From NCBI RefSeq assembly GCF_000364445.2, contig NZ_CP043538.1, positions 1,805,612 to 1,869,611 on the forward strand: 64,000 nucleotides of DNA, in the 5' to 3' direction. Under the pieces are notes generated by a model, which did not search any database, had not been told where the DNA came from, and saw only the letters and a program-made list of their open reading frames with translations. The first letter of the stretch is position 1. Each line of letters starts with the position of its first letter. The position numbers were made by a program, and so were the translations under genes. This document shows positions 34,471 to 42,936 of this stretch, in pieces. Origin of the DNA: Methylobacterium mesophilicum SR1.6/6. GTDB lineage: Bacteria; Pseudomonadota; Alphaproteobacteria; Rhizobiales; Beijerinckiaceae.

Positions 34471-35367
34471 GTGAGAGCGGTCGCCAACATCCATCTCGGA
34501 CCCGAGCCCGGCGCAGCGGCGCGGGGAAGTCTGATCGGCAATGCCGCCGGCTTCGGCACGATGGCCGGCCTTCACCGCGCGCTCTCGGCCCACAGCGATA
34601 CCGACATCATCGTGGATCTCTCCAGGGTCGGCTGGGTCGACGGCCATCTTACCGCGGCGCTCGACACGGTCTTCCGCAAGGCGGGCAGCCGCGGGAACGC
34701 GGTCTCGCTGACGGGGATGGCCCCGCGGCTGCGCGACACCTTCTGCAAGAACCACCTGATCCTTGCCCGCAAGCCCGACCGCTTCAACACGGTGATGCCG
34801 ATCACCGCCTTCGAGGAGGATGACGGGCCGGCCTTCAGCTGGTACGCCAAGCGGCACCTCGACCGGCCCGAGATGCCGCGGATGACCACCGCCCTCCGCC
34901 GCCGATTCTTCGAGGGGCTGGACGAACTCTTCGCCAACGCGGTGCTCCACGCGCACGCGACGCAGCCGATCATCGTCGGCGGCCAATACTATCCCCGCGC
35001 GCACAGGCTGGCCTTCTGCATGGCCGACGGGGGGCAGGGCATCCCGAGCGCCGTGCGCGCCAAGCTCGGCGACGCGCAGAGCGCCGAGGACGCGATCGCC
35101 TGGGCCATGGAGCCCTACAACACGACGCGCCTCGGCGACATTCCGGGCGGCCTCGGCTCGAAGGTCCTGCGGGACTTCATCGCCCTGAACGGCGGCCAGA
35201 TGACCATCGTCTCGGGGGGCGGGTTCTGGCGCCAGACCGGCGCGCAGGCGTGCAAGCGCGCCCTCGGCGCCCCGTATCCCGGGACCGTCGTCGTCCTCGA
35301 GATCGACACGTCCGACCGACAACCCTACGATCTGGACGAAGCGCCGGATCCGTACAGCATCTGGTGA
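34471..35367 (+). CDS. STAS-like plus GHKL ATPase (HATPase) domain protein
   Basis: The 298-aa protein starts at GTG 34471 behind GGAG. Residues 45-115 (DIIVDLSRVGWVDGHLTAAL onward) look like a STAS-type fold. The C-terminal half is a GHKL ATP-binding domain: N-box ELFANAVLHA (152-161), G1 box MADGGQGIP (185-192) and G2 box GGLGSKVLRDF (227-236). GHKL domains of this size act in anti-sigma kinases and in histidine-kinase-like signalling. There is no membrane or dimerisation segment. It is the first of three tightly packed genes, with a STAS-like protein and a PIN-domain protein. Confidence 0.75.
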   Translation: MRAVANIHLGPEPGAAARGSLIGNAAGFGTMAGLHRALSAHSDTDIIVDLSRVGWVDGHLTAALDTVFRKAGSRGNAVSLTGMAPRLRDTFCKNHLILARKPDRFNTVMPITAFEEDDGPAFSWYAKRHLDRPEMPRMTTALRRRFFEGLDELFANAVLHAHATQPIIVGGQYYPRAHRLAFCMADGGQGIPSAVRAKLGDAQSAEDAIAWAMEPYNTTRLGDIPGGLGSKVLRDFIALNGGQMTIVSGGGFWRQTGAQACKRALGAPYPGTVVVLEIDTSDRQPYDLDEAPDPYSIW

Positions 35368-35372
35368 CCGGC

Positions 35373-35732
35373 ATGAGGGAAGCTCACGTGTGCATCGCGC
35401 AGGTCGTCGGCAGCGGGATCTGCGTCGCGGCTCTGGACGGACACAAGGTCTTCGAGGTCATCCACGACCACATCGTCGACGAGCGCAAGGTCGTGCTCTC
35501 GTTCACGTCCGTGACACGTCTGACCACGGCGTTCCTCAACACCGCGGTGGGCCAGCTCTACGGGACGTTCTCCGAGGAGACGGTGCGCCGCCATCTGGCG
35601 CCCCCGCTGGATGCGGATCCGCGCCAGCGCATTCAGCTCAAGCTGGTCGTCGATCGCGCCAAGCTGTTCTTCCGCGACCCTGAGGGCCAGAGATCCGCTT
35701 TCGCCGAGATCGCCGAAGTCGATGCCGAATAG
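35373..35732 (+). CDS. STAS-like domain protein (DUF4325 type)
   Basis: This 119-aa protein starts at ATG 35373, 5 bp after the ATPase gene. The core KVVLSFTSVTRLTTAFLNTA followed by VGQLYGTFSEE is the pattern of DUF4325 STAS-like proteins, which often occur beside HATPase genes. STAS proteins of this kind are regulatory partners of GHKL kinases. Its end overlaps the PIN gene by 11 bp, so the two are probably made in fixed ratio. The exact role is unknown. Confidence 0.68.
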   Translation: MREAHVCIAQVVGSGICVAALDGHKVFEVIHDHIVDERKVVLSFTSVTRLTTAFLNTAVGQLYGTFSEETVRRHLAPPLDADPRQRIQLKLVVDRAKLFFRDPEGQRSAFAEIAEVDAE

Positions 35733-36429
35733 GGTCATCTCCACCGATCAAGCCGCGACGGTGGTCCGCTCGCGCATCCTGTTCGACACCAACGTCTGGA
35801 TCATGATCGAGGGCTTCAACCAAGCCGCGCCGCGATCGAAGGTGGAAGCTTACAGCGCGGCCTACGATGCGCTGCTGCGCAACGGCAACGAGATCGTCTA
35901 CAACGACTACATCATCAACGAGTTCTGCAACACCTGCGCGCGCATCGCCTACAACGCGCATCTCGCCTCCGGCCCGAAGCAGATCGCGTTCAAGGATTTC
36001 CGGCGGTCGGCCGCCTACGAGGGCGTGGCGGCGGCGATCCGTGAGGCCTGCCTCAACATCGTCGACGCCGGCCGCTACATCCCGATCGGTCCGGAGCATC
36101 TCGGCGTGATGGACATCGTCGACGCGGCCTGCCGCGCCCGGCGTGACTTCACCGACGTCGTCATCGAACGATTCTGCCGGGCCGAGGGCATCCTCCTGAT
36201 GACGGACGATGCGGATTTCGCCGAGGCCGACATGATGCTCATATCCGCCAACAAGCGGCTGCAGATCGCGCGCGCTGCGCGGGCCGGCAGCGCCGGTCCG
36301 GGCGGCGAGGGAGCGCTGAGCGGCGACATCGCGCGCGTCGTCACCCCGGACGGGTCGGGGGCGTGCGCGGTGCGCGACGAACTGAGCCCATGGCAACGCG
36401 AGATCGCGAGCCGGCCGCCGGGGGAATGA
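35722..36429 (+). CDS. PIN-domain protein, probable nuclease effector
   Basis: The 235-aa protein starts at ATG 35722 inside the previous gene. PIN-fold acidic residues are visible: Asp22 in ILFDTNVWIMI, Glu67 in DYIINEFCN, Asp142/145 in RDFTDVVIERF and Asp162-165 in LLMTDDADF. PIN domains are Mg-dependent ribonucleases, the toxin part of VapBC and similar systems. Here the protein is longer than VapC (about 130) and carries a 50-residue polar tail. Instead of a small antitoxin it is linked to STAS-like and GHKL proteins, which suggests signal-controlled activity; that is inference. Confidence 0.75.
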   Translation: MPNRVISTDQAATVVRSRILFDTNVWIMIEGFNQAAPRSKVEAYSAAYDALLRNGNEIVYNDYIINEFCNTCARIAYNAHLASGPKQIAFKDFRRSAAYEGVAAAIREACLNIVDAGRYIPIGPEHLGVMDIVDAACRARRDFTDVVIERFCRAEGILLMTDDADFAEADMMLISANKRLQIARAARAGSAGPGGEGALSGDIARVVTPDGSGACAVRDELSPWQREIASRPPGE

Positions 36430-36508
36430 CCGTCCCGGCCGCGGCGCCGTGCCTGCAAGCCCGTTCGACCTTCCAACCGCGTGCACGGCAACGGGGATCC
36501 GGATCTTG

Positions 36509-36624
36509 ACCTCATCCTGAGGTGCCGGAGCGCGACGGAGGCCTCGAAGGAGCCCTCCAGATGTCTCGCGATCCTTGGAGCTCTCCTGCGAGGCCCGCTG
36601 ACGCGGTCACCTCAGGATGAAGGT
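36509..36624. repeat. MITE-like palindrome, copy 2 (inverted relative to copy 1)
   Basis: It starts ACCTCATCCTGAGGTG and ends CACCTCAGGATGAAGGT. Read in reverse complement it follows copy 1 (25645-25760) closely, including GACCGCGTCAGCGGGCCTCG and GGCTCCTTCGAGGCCT. One base is inserted in the right end. It lies in the 413-bp gap between the PIN gene and the next transporter; I see no gene in the rest of that gap. Confidence 0.8.
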
Positions 36625-36842
36625 GCAAGTTGGACCCCTGAGACAAGCGGCTCTGAATCTCGAGACTGAGCAGGGTCCCGTCGGACAACTCCTCCACCCG
36701 ACCTGACGCTTGAACGCGATGCCGCGGGAGCGGCGCCGGGCCACGGTCTTCATCCCCCGAAGGCCCGGCCAGTCCAACGTCGGCGGCCCGAACACGCGCC
36801 GTGCACGCATCGCGTTGCCTCTCTATCGGGACTCGGCGCATC

Positions 36843-37922
36843 ATGGGGATCAGCCTTGGGACGGGGGCCGCTGCCGTGCATCGCGTGGGAGTCCTGCTGA
36901 CGGCGCTCGGGCGGCACGGGCCGACGCTGCTCGTCACCTCCCTCATCCTCGGCAGCCTCGTCCCGCTCCTCTCGAGCCAGGCCGTCGGACTGCTTCCGAT
37001 CGCGGCCTTCCTGCTCGCCCTCGGCTCGTTCCAGACGGCCAACTTCGCGCCGCGCGAGGGCGGATCAGGACGCGCCGCGATCGCCCTCGCGCTGGCCTGG
37101 AACGGGCTGGGTGTTCCCGCCGCCATGGCCGCCCTGCTTCTGCTGGCCGGGATCGGCGAGGATCTCCGGAAGGGCATCCTCATGTCCGTTCTGGCGCCGC
37201 CGATCAGCGGTGCGGCCGCCATCGCGGCCATACTCGGGCTCCACCCGCGGCTCGCCCTCGTCAACACGATCGGGCTGACGCTGCTCACCCCGCTCACGGT
37301 TCCGCTCCTGGCGGTCGCCCTCTGCGCTGGCGTCCGGATGGACCCCGCAGCCCTCGCCGTGCACCTCGCCCTGATCGTCGGTCCGGCCGGCCTTGTCTCC
37401 CTGGCCCTGTCGAGCGCCAAGGGCCGCCTGCAGGGACTGATCCCGGACATGCAGGCCGCATCCGGCATCGCCGTGCTCGGCCTCGTCCTCGTCGGCTTCA
37501 CGATGGCGGACTCGCTGAGAGGCGCCTGGGGCACGCAGCGCGGATACGTCCTCACCTGCCTGGCGATCGCGACCGGCCTCAATCTCGGGCTCGGGCTCGT
37601 GAGCGGCGTCCTCTTCTCGCCGCTCGGGCGGACGCGCGCCCTCACGATCGCCCTCGTGGCCGGCAACCGCAACGTGAGCCTGACCTGGGCCGCCGCCGGC
37701 ACCGCCCTCTCGCACGCCACCGAACTCTATCTGGCCACCACGGTGGTCCCGGTCCTCGCTCTCCCCTTCGCCGTGCGGATCGGCGCGACGGTGCGCGGCT
37801 GGGTCGCTCTCCGGTATCGTCGCGCTACGAATTCAGATCTCACCGTCCTCATCGACAAGTCTCCACCGGCGCACACTGGCCAATTCTCGACAAGTCCGAC
37901 ACAGTCCCGCCAGGAAACTTGA
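36843..37922 (+). CDS. Bile acid:Na+ symporter-like (BASS) membrane protein
   Basis: This protein has about 359 residues from ATG 36843; an upstream in-frame start at 36801 is possible. Nine to ten hydrophobic helices are visible, for example LLVTSLILGSLVPLL, AIAAILGLHPRLALVNTIGL and MQAASGIAVLGLVLVGFTMA. The late ALTIALVAGNRNVSLTWAAA matches the G-x-x-x-RN-x-x-L segment of BASS/ArsB-like transporters. The substrate is unknown. The last 30 residues are a polar cytoplasmic tail. Confidence 0.6.
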   Translation: MGISLGTGAAAVHRVGVLLTALGRHGPTLLVTSLILGSLVPLLSSQAVGLLPIAAFLLALGSFQTANFAPREGGSGRAAIALALAWNGLGVPAAMAALLLLAGIGEDLRKGILMSVLAPPISGAAAIAAILGLHPRLALVNTIGLTLLTPLTVPLLAVALCAGVRMDPAALAVHLALIVGPAGLVSLALSSAKGRLQGLIPDMQAASGIAVLGLVLVGFTMADSLRGAWGTQRGYVLTCLAIATGLNLGLGLVSGVLFSPLGRTRALTIALVAGNRNVSLTWAAAGTALSHATELYLATTVVPVLALPFAVRIGATVRGWVALRYRRATNSDLTVLIDKSPPAHTGQFSTSPTQSRQET

Positions 37923-38006
37923 GCATGCATCCGCCGAGCAGATCGAAACGGATGCCTCCTGCCGCCGCGCCGCGGGTGGCCGGCACGCGACCGCGGGGAG
38001 TCAGGC

Positions 38007-38846
38007 ATGAGCAGGCACCGGTCCGGTACGGAGAGTGCGCCGCCGCGGTCGGCCTACTGGGGCCGCCGGATGTCCAACATGCCGAACGATTTCATCTTCG
38101 GGTACGGCTCGCTGATCAACACGCACCTGCGCGACCACACCTCGGCGACGCCGATCGCCGGTATCCCTGCACGGCTCTCGGCGGAGTTCGGCTATCTCAG
38201 AGCCTGGGTGTTCCGCTGTCCCAGCGGCTTCACCGCCCTCGGTCTGCGGCGCCCGCGCCGCGGTGAGGCGACCATGACGGTCAACGGCGTGATGTATCCG
38301 GTGGATCCGGCCGATCTCGCGGCCTTCGATCTGCGAGAGGCGGGCTACCGGCGCGTTCCCGTGCCGATCGAGCAGATCGAGGCCGTGTCGTGGCAGTCTC
38401 TGCCGGCGTGCGGGACCATCTGGACCTACGTGCCCGCCGACGACGCCGCCACGCATCTTGCCGCCGCGAGCGACGATTTCCCGCTGCTGCAATCCTACAT
38501 CGACGCCACGGTCGAGGGGGCGCTGGATTACGGCGTCGACTACGCGCGGGAGGTGATCGAGACGACCGCGGATTGGAGCCCCTACTGGTTGAACGACCGC
38601 GAGATGGCGCGGCGGCCGTGGATCTACGATCGCCGTTACGCCGAGGCGGACGCCCTGCTCTCGACGATCGAGCCGGCGGCCTCATACTTCTCCGACCGGA
38701 TGTTCCCGGGACCGTTCTCGATCCGCTGGCATTACCGGACACCCACGGGGCGTCTCGCGCATCTGGGGAAGGAACGCCGGACGCGGCGCCGGGATGCGGT
38801 GCAGCCGCTGCTGAGCGATGGGGCGGAGGGTGCGGTGCCCGCCTGA
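38007..38846 (+). CDS. Gamma-glutamylcyclotransferase-like protein
   Basis: This 279-aa protein starts at ATG 38007 behind GGGGAG. The GGCT-fold hallmark FIFGYGSLIN (YGSL) is at about 29-38, followed by CPSGFTALGLRRP, VMYPVDPADLAAFDLREAGY and the acidic catalytic-type Glu/Asp in that stretch. Family members release 5-oxoproline from gamma-glutamyl compounds or act on related amines. The region after residue 150 extends beyond the compact GGCT domain and may set specificity. Confidence 0.72.
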   Translation: MSRHRSGTESAPPRSAYWGRRMSNMPNDFIFGYGSLINTHLRDHTSATPIAGIPARLSAEFGYLRAWVFRCPSGFTALGLRRPRRGEATMTVNGVMYPVDPADLAAFDLREAGYRRVPVPIEQIEAVSWQSLPACGTIWTYVPADDAATHLAAASDDFPLLQSYIDATVEGALDYGVDYAREVIETTADWSPYWLNDREMARRPWIYDRRYAEADALLSTIEPAASYFSDRMFPGPFSIRWHYRTPTGRLAHLGKERRTRRRDAVQPLLSDGAEGAVPA

Positions 38847-38973
38847 CGACGGCAGCCCGCTGATCCACGGCGATGACCGGCCGGTTCGAGCCGCCTTGTT
38901 CAGGAGGCCGTCTTGAGCGCGGTGCTGCGCGTCGGATCAACCGCGCCTGGAACGGCGATCCGGCCGGCCCGCG

Positions 38974-39786
38974 TCAGAATTCCAGACGGTTCATCTCGGT
39001 CGGCGCGCGCTTGGCGGCGACGCCGCAGGCGTGGTCCTGCAGGGCCTCGGCGTTGGCCGCCTCGCCGAAACGGCTGGTCACATGGCCGTCCAAGATCACG
39101 AAGCCGGCCCCGCCGTCCGGAAAGTCGGCCCCCACGACGGCGAGCGAATGCTCGCCCATGGCGGATCGCGCGTCGCCGTCGCGCGCCAGTAGCATGAACG
39201 GGTCCGTCGTGCCGAGATCGTCCCCCAGCACCCGCCTCGCCCTGAACCGGCGACCGTTCAACGGCTCGCTCAGGGGAGCCCAGCTGTCACCGATGGCGGA
39301 GGCGAGGCGGTTCAAGGTGTCCCGGACGTCCCGGCGCACGCAGTCGATGTGGATGTGCAGCTGACCCTGGGTCCGTCGAAGCCGGGAATTCACCGCAAGG
39401 CTCACGTCGCGCCGGTCGAGCGGATGCCCGAGACGTTCCTCGACGAAGGTCCGAGCGCGCCAGGCTTGGGCGACGTAGTTCGTCACGCCGGGTTCGAGGA
39501 GCAAGGGGCTCTCGATCCCCGTGATCCGTGCGGTCGGGATCAGGAGAAACTGCGCGCGTCCCCGGAGGTCCTTGAGAATGGCGTACCCCTTCTCGACGCC
39601 ACCCTGCAGGTCGACCAAGCTGCAGGGTGCAGGCCCCTCTCCGCGCAGCTGATGGGGAACGCACTCGCCGTGGACGATCTCCCACAAGGCTCCGCCGTTT
39701 CCGAGGAGCTTGGGTACGATTTCGGCAGCCAGCCAGATTGCGACCGCCGCGAGGACAGCGAGACTGCTCAGCGATCGCGTCGACAT
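38974..39786 (-). CDS. cdh: CDP-diacylglycerol diphosphatase, second copy
   Basis: The 270-aa protein from ATG 39786 has an uncleaved-looking N-terminal helix (LSSLAVLAAVAIWLAAEIV) and the family motif QGQLHIHIDCVRRDV. It shares the residue pattern of the product of 20625-21380: FLLIPTARITGIESPLL, VNSRLRRTQGQLHIH, DHACGVAAK. The two proteins are clearly diverged, so they are old paralogues or separately acquired. The membrane anchor rather than a cleaved signal may place it differently. It is divergent from the carotenoid oxygenase gene. Confidence 0.82.
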   Translation of the reverse strand: MSTRSLSSLAVLAAVAIWLAAEIVPKLLGNGGALWEIVHGECVPHQLRGEGPAPCSLVDLQGGVEKGYAILKDLRGRAQFLLIPTARITGIESPLLLEPGVTNYVAQAWRARTFVEERLGHPLDRRDVSLAVNSRLRRTQGQLHIHIDCVRRDVRDTLNRLASAIGDSWAPLSEPLNGRRFRARRVLGDDLGTTDPFMLLARDGDARSAMGEHSLAVVGADFPDGGAGFVILDGHVTSRFGEAANAEALQDHACGVAAKRAPTEMNRLEF

Positions 39787-40224
39787 TCCGATCCGCACTC
39801 GACACGTCGAACAGCGGGGCGACGCCGTCCCCGTTCCGACCCGGTCGCGAGCGCCACGACGCTCCCGACCGATGGCCCGCACCGAGACAGTGGAGTGTCT
39901 GCTCGGGAAAAAAGCAATCCGTCGGCGGTCGGGACGAGATCGTGCCGCGCGCAGAAGGGCTGCCTGGGGATCGCCCGGACTTCGTCCGCTGCGCCGCCGC
40001 CCGGTGCTCGGCGACCGCCCGCTCCGGCCCTCGACGGGCCGACGTCTCGGCCCATATCACTGAGCGTTGAGGGCTCTGCCCCGGGCGGCCGGTCGGCGGG
40101 GGCTGCAGACCGGTTCGTGCGGTCGCGAAACACGGTCGCGAAACACGCAAGTCCGCATCCGCGCCACGGCATGCACCACGCGCAGCCGGCACGCGGCGGG
40201 CGGCCCGATGGCACGGAGGCATCG
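39787..40224. other. Divergent intergenic region with a tandem 13-bp repeat
   Basis: This 438-bp space lies between the diphosphatase and carotenoid oxygenase genes. I see no supported gene. At 40121-40146 the 13-mer GGTCGCGAAACAC is repeated twice head to tail, 79 bp before the oxygenase start. Each unit contains the palindrome TCGCGA. It could be a double operator or a simple duplication. Confidence 0.5.
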
Positions 40225-41541
40225 ATGCCCGAGGTCGAGGCGACACCCTACTGGCTCGACGGCAACTTCGCCCCGGTCCAGGAGGAGATCACGAGCTTCG
40301 CGCTGGAGGTCGAGGGTGCGATCCCGCCCGATCTCTCGGGCCTCTACGCCCGCAACGGTGCCAACCCGCGCGACGGCCATTCCGGCCACTGGTTCCTCGG
40401 CGACGGCATGATCCACGGCGTCGCGCTGCGCGACGGCCGGGCCGAGTGGTACCGCAACCGTTGGGTGCGTACGCCGCGGTTCGAGGGGCGCGCCTCGGGC
40501 AATCCGCTCGACCTGCGCGGCAGCGTCGCCAACACCAGCGTGGTGACCCATGCCGGGCGCACCTTCGCGCTCGTCGAGAACGCCCTGCCGATGCGGATCG
40601 GGCCCGAGCTCGAGACGCTCGGCTACGAGGATTTCGGCGGCCGCCTGGCGACGCCGTTCACCGCCCATCCGAAGATCTGCCCGGAGACGGGCGAGCTCCA
40701 CTTCTTCGGCTACAGCCCGCTGCCGCCCTACCTGACCTACCACGTCGCCGATGCCGGGGGCACGCTGGTGCACAGTGCCGCCCTGCCGCTGCCCGCGCCC
40801 GTGATGATGCACGACTTCGCCCTCACCCGCGGACACGTCGTGTTCATGGATCTGCCGGTGGTGTTCGACATGACTCTGGCGCTGCGCGGCACGATGCCGT
40901 TCGCCTGGAGCGATGCGCACGCGCCGCGTCTCGGCGTCCTGCCGCGCGGGGCCGGGGCCGAGGCGCTGCGCTGGGTCGCGGTCGAGCCGGGCTACGTCTT
41001 CCACGTCGGCAACGCCTACGAGGAGGCGGACGGGACGCTGGTGCTCGACGTGGCGTGGTACCCCGAGCTGTGGCGCGGCGGCCCGTCCGCGTCGCGCTTC
41101 GAGCCCGCGCGGCTGCGGCGCTGGCGGGTCGCCCCGGGGGCGGACCGCGCGCAGGAGACGGACCTGGACGACCGCCCGGTCGAGTTCCCGCGCATCGACG
41201 AGCGGCGCACGGGCCTGGCGCACGGGGTGCTCTACGCGGTGCAGACCGGGGCCGGGCCGAGCGGGGACGAGACCGGCGACGGTGCGCTGGTGCGCTACGA
41301 TCTGGCGCGCGGCCGGGACGCGACGCACGTCTTCGCCGGCGGCATCCCGAGCGAGTTCGCGCACGTGCCCGGCGGCCCTGGCGAGGGCTGGCTGATGGGC
41401 TTCGTCTACGACCGGGTTCGCGGGGCGAGCGACCTCGTGATCCTGGAGGCGTCCGAGATGGCGGCCGAACCGGTCGCGCGCGTCCGCCTGCCGCGGCGGG
41501 TGCCGCAGGGCTTCCACGGGACCTGGATCCCGGACGCGTGA
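40225..41541 (+). CDS. Carotenoid oxygenase (RPE65/CCD family)
   Basis: The 438-aa protein from ATG 40225 shows the four iron-binding His of carotenoid cleavage dioxygenases: TAHPKICPETGELH, VMMHDFALT, GYVFHVGNAYEE and the C-terminal GFHGTWIP. The N-terminal YARNGANPR and HWFLGDGMIHGVAL are also typical. Such enzymes cleave C=C bonds of carotenoids, apocarotenoids or stilbenes with non-haem iron. It has no signal peptide. Methylobacteria are pigmented, so a carotenoid substrate is reasonable but not shown. Confidence 0.92.
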   Translation: MPEVEATPYWLDGNFAPVQEEITSFALEVEGAIPPDLSGLYARNGANPRDGHSGHWFLGDGMIHGVALRDGRAEWYRNRWVRTPRFEGRASGNPLDLRGSVANTSVVTHAGRTFALVENALPMRIGPELETLGYEDFGGRLATPFTAHPKICPETGELHFFGYSPLPPYLTYHVADAGGTLVHSAALPLPAPVMMHDFALTRGHVVFMDLPVVFDMTLALRGTMPFAWSDAHAPRLGVLPRGAGAEALRWVAVEPGYVFHVGNAYEEADGTLVLDVAWYPELWRGGPSASRFEPARLRRWRVAPGADRAQETDLDDRPVEFPRIDERRTGLAHGVLYAVQTGAGPSGDETGDGALVRYDLARGRDATHVFAGGIPSEFAHVPGGPGEGWLMGFVYDRVRGASDLVILEASEMAAEPVARVRLPRRVPQGFHGTWIPDA

Positions 41542-41733
41542 GAGCCGGGCCGGAGGCAGGTTCAACCGGTCCTCCCGCCCCGCGTGCAGGCGAACGCCCT
41601 CCCTGAGCGGCCGCGTCGCGCCGTGCGCCGATATTGGCGCGCCGCCCGCTCGGCGCGCTTCGAGAACGCCCGCGGCGCCAGGGGAATCGGCGTTCGCGCA
41701 GGGTCGGGAACCCGCATCGACGTGCGGGGGATC

Positions 41734-42099
41734 CTAGGCGGCGCGGTCTGCCGCCTGAGGCGTCATCCGGAGATGCAGCTTCGAGCCGACCTCGACGATA
41801 GCCCGGATGGCCGGGATCAACTCCTCGCCGAGGTCGGTCAGCGCGTAGTCCACGCTCGGCGGGGTCGTCGCCAGCACGGAGCGGGCAAGGACGCCCCGTC
41901 CCTCGAGATCCTTCAGCCGCGCGCTCAGCACCTTGGCCGAGATGTTCGGCATGGCGCGCCGCAGCTCGGAGAAGCGACGCGCGCCCTCGCTCAGGTTCCA
42001 GATGATATCCGGCGTCCAGACGCCGCCGAGCAGGCTCATGCACGCCGACATCGGGCAGCCCGGCGGCGGCGGGACCTTTTTCCTCAGCTTCAGGGCCAC
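41734..42099 (-). CDS. HxlR family transcriptional regulator
   Basis: The 121-aa protein starts at GTG 42099, 6 bp after GGGAG; an upstream TTG at 42126 has no ribosome site. It has the HxlR winged helix: CPMSACMSLLGGVWTPDIIW, ELRRAMPNISAKVLSARLKD, LEGRGVLAR and VDYALTDLGEELIPAI. Two Cys near the start (CPMSAC) are placed as in redox- or electrophile-sensing HxlR proteins such as YodB/HypR, so thiol sensing is possible. It is divergent from GST and the LLM flavin enzyme, fitting control of an electrophile response. Confidence 0.88.
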   Translation of the reverse strand: MALKLRKKVPPPPGCPMSACMSLLGGVWTPDIIWNLSEGARRFSELRRAMPNISAKVLSARLKDLEGRGVLARSVLATTPPSVDYALTDLGEELIPAIRAIVEVGSKLHLRMTPQAADRAA

Positions 42100-42136
42100 G
42101 ACACGCTCCCGGCATCCGGACGGCAACTTGGTTTCT

Positions 42137-42191
42137 CCGACGATACTCGAAAGCGTCGGTCACCGGAAGTTACCCGGTTCCCACGAGTAAC
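42137..42191. promoter_or_regulatory. Candidate HxlR operators between divergent genes
   Basis: Two dyads lie in the 136-bp space: CCGACG at 42137 with CGTCGG at 42154-42159, and GTTAC at 42169 with GTAAC at 42187-42191. The word GCGTCGGTCAC at 42153-42163 recurs at 44814 and 45016 near the LysE gene. Confidence 0.45.
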
Positions 42192-42235
42192 GCTCCCGTA
42201 TACCTCTCCGGACACCCCGCCATCGGAGACGTCCC

Positions 42236-42853
42236 ATGAAGCTCTTCTATGCCCCCGGCGCCTGCTCGCTCTCGCCCCACATCGTGCTGCGCGAGCTCGG
42301 CCTGGCGTTCACGATCGAGGCGGTCGACCTCCACCAGAAGAGGACCGCCTCGGGAGCGGATTTCAGGGCGGTCAATCCGAAGGGCTACGTCCCGGCCTTG
42401 GAGCTCGAAGACGGCGTGGTCCTGACCGAGGGCGCGGCCATCGTGCAGTACCTGGCCGACAAGCACGCGCCCGGCACCCTCGCGCCGCTGGCCGGCACGG
42501 TGGAGCGCGCGCGGCTCAACGGCCATCTCAACTTCATCTCCGCCGAGCTCCACAAGGCGTTCAGCCCGCTCTTCAACCCGGCGCTCGCGTCCGAGGCGCG
42601 GGCAGCGGCGTCGGCCAATCTCGGTCGCAAGCTCGACATCGTCGAGGCCGCGCTCGCCGACGGCCGCCCCCACCTCACCGGCCCGGATTTCACCGTGGCC
42701 GACGCCTATCTCTTCGTGGTCCTGAGCTGGGCGCCGAAGCTCGGCGTCGACCTCGCCCGGTGGCCGCATCTCGCCCGCTTCAGCCAGCGCGTCGCGGCGC
42801 GCGCCGCCGTCCAGGCCGCGATGGCGGCGGAGGGATTGCAGAAGGCGGCGTGA
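42236..42853 (+). CDS. gst: Glutathione S-transferase, beta class
   Basis: These 205 residues start MKLFYAPGACSLSPHIVLRE, which includes the conserved Cys10 of bacterial beta-class GSTs. The GSH-site segments NPKGYVPALELEDG and LTEGAAIVQYLAD follow, then the helical domain with N-capping FTVADAYLFVVLSW. The enzyme conjugates or thiolyses electrophiles with glutathione. It probably shares a transcript with the LLM flavin enzyme 83 bp downstream and is under the HxlR regulator. Confidence 0.92.
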   Translation: MKLFYAPGACSLSPHIVLRELGLAFTIEAVDLHQKRTASGADFRAVNPKGYVPALELEDGVVLTEGAAIVQYLADKHAPGTLAPLAGTVERARLNGHLNFISAELHKAFSPLFNPALASEARAAASANLGRKLDIVEAALADGRPHLTGPDFTVADAYLFVVLSWAPKLGVDLARWPHLARFSQRVAARAAVQAAMAAEGLQKAA

Positions 42854-42936
42854 CGGAAGCCGGGCGGCGGCCCCGGTCCGCCGCCCTGTCCTGTCCGACC
42901 GCCTGCGACGCGGCACGACCTAACGTGAGTGTGACC

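Noticed and set aside
39627..40070. A 147-codon plus-strand frame overlapping the second diphosphatase start
   Set aside because: It is mostly Arg-rich and antisense to the diphosphatase 5' region, with no ribosome site.
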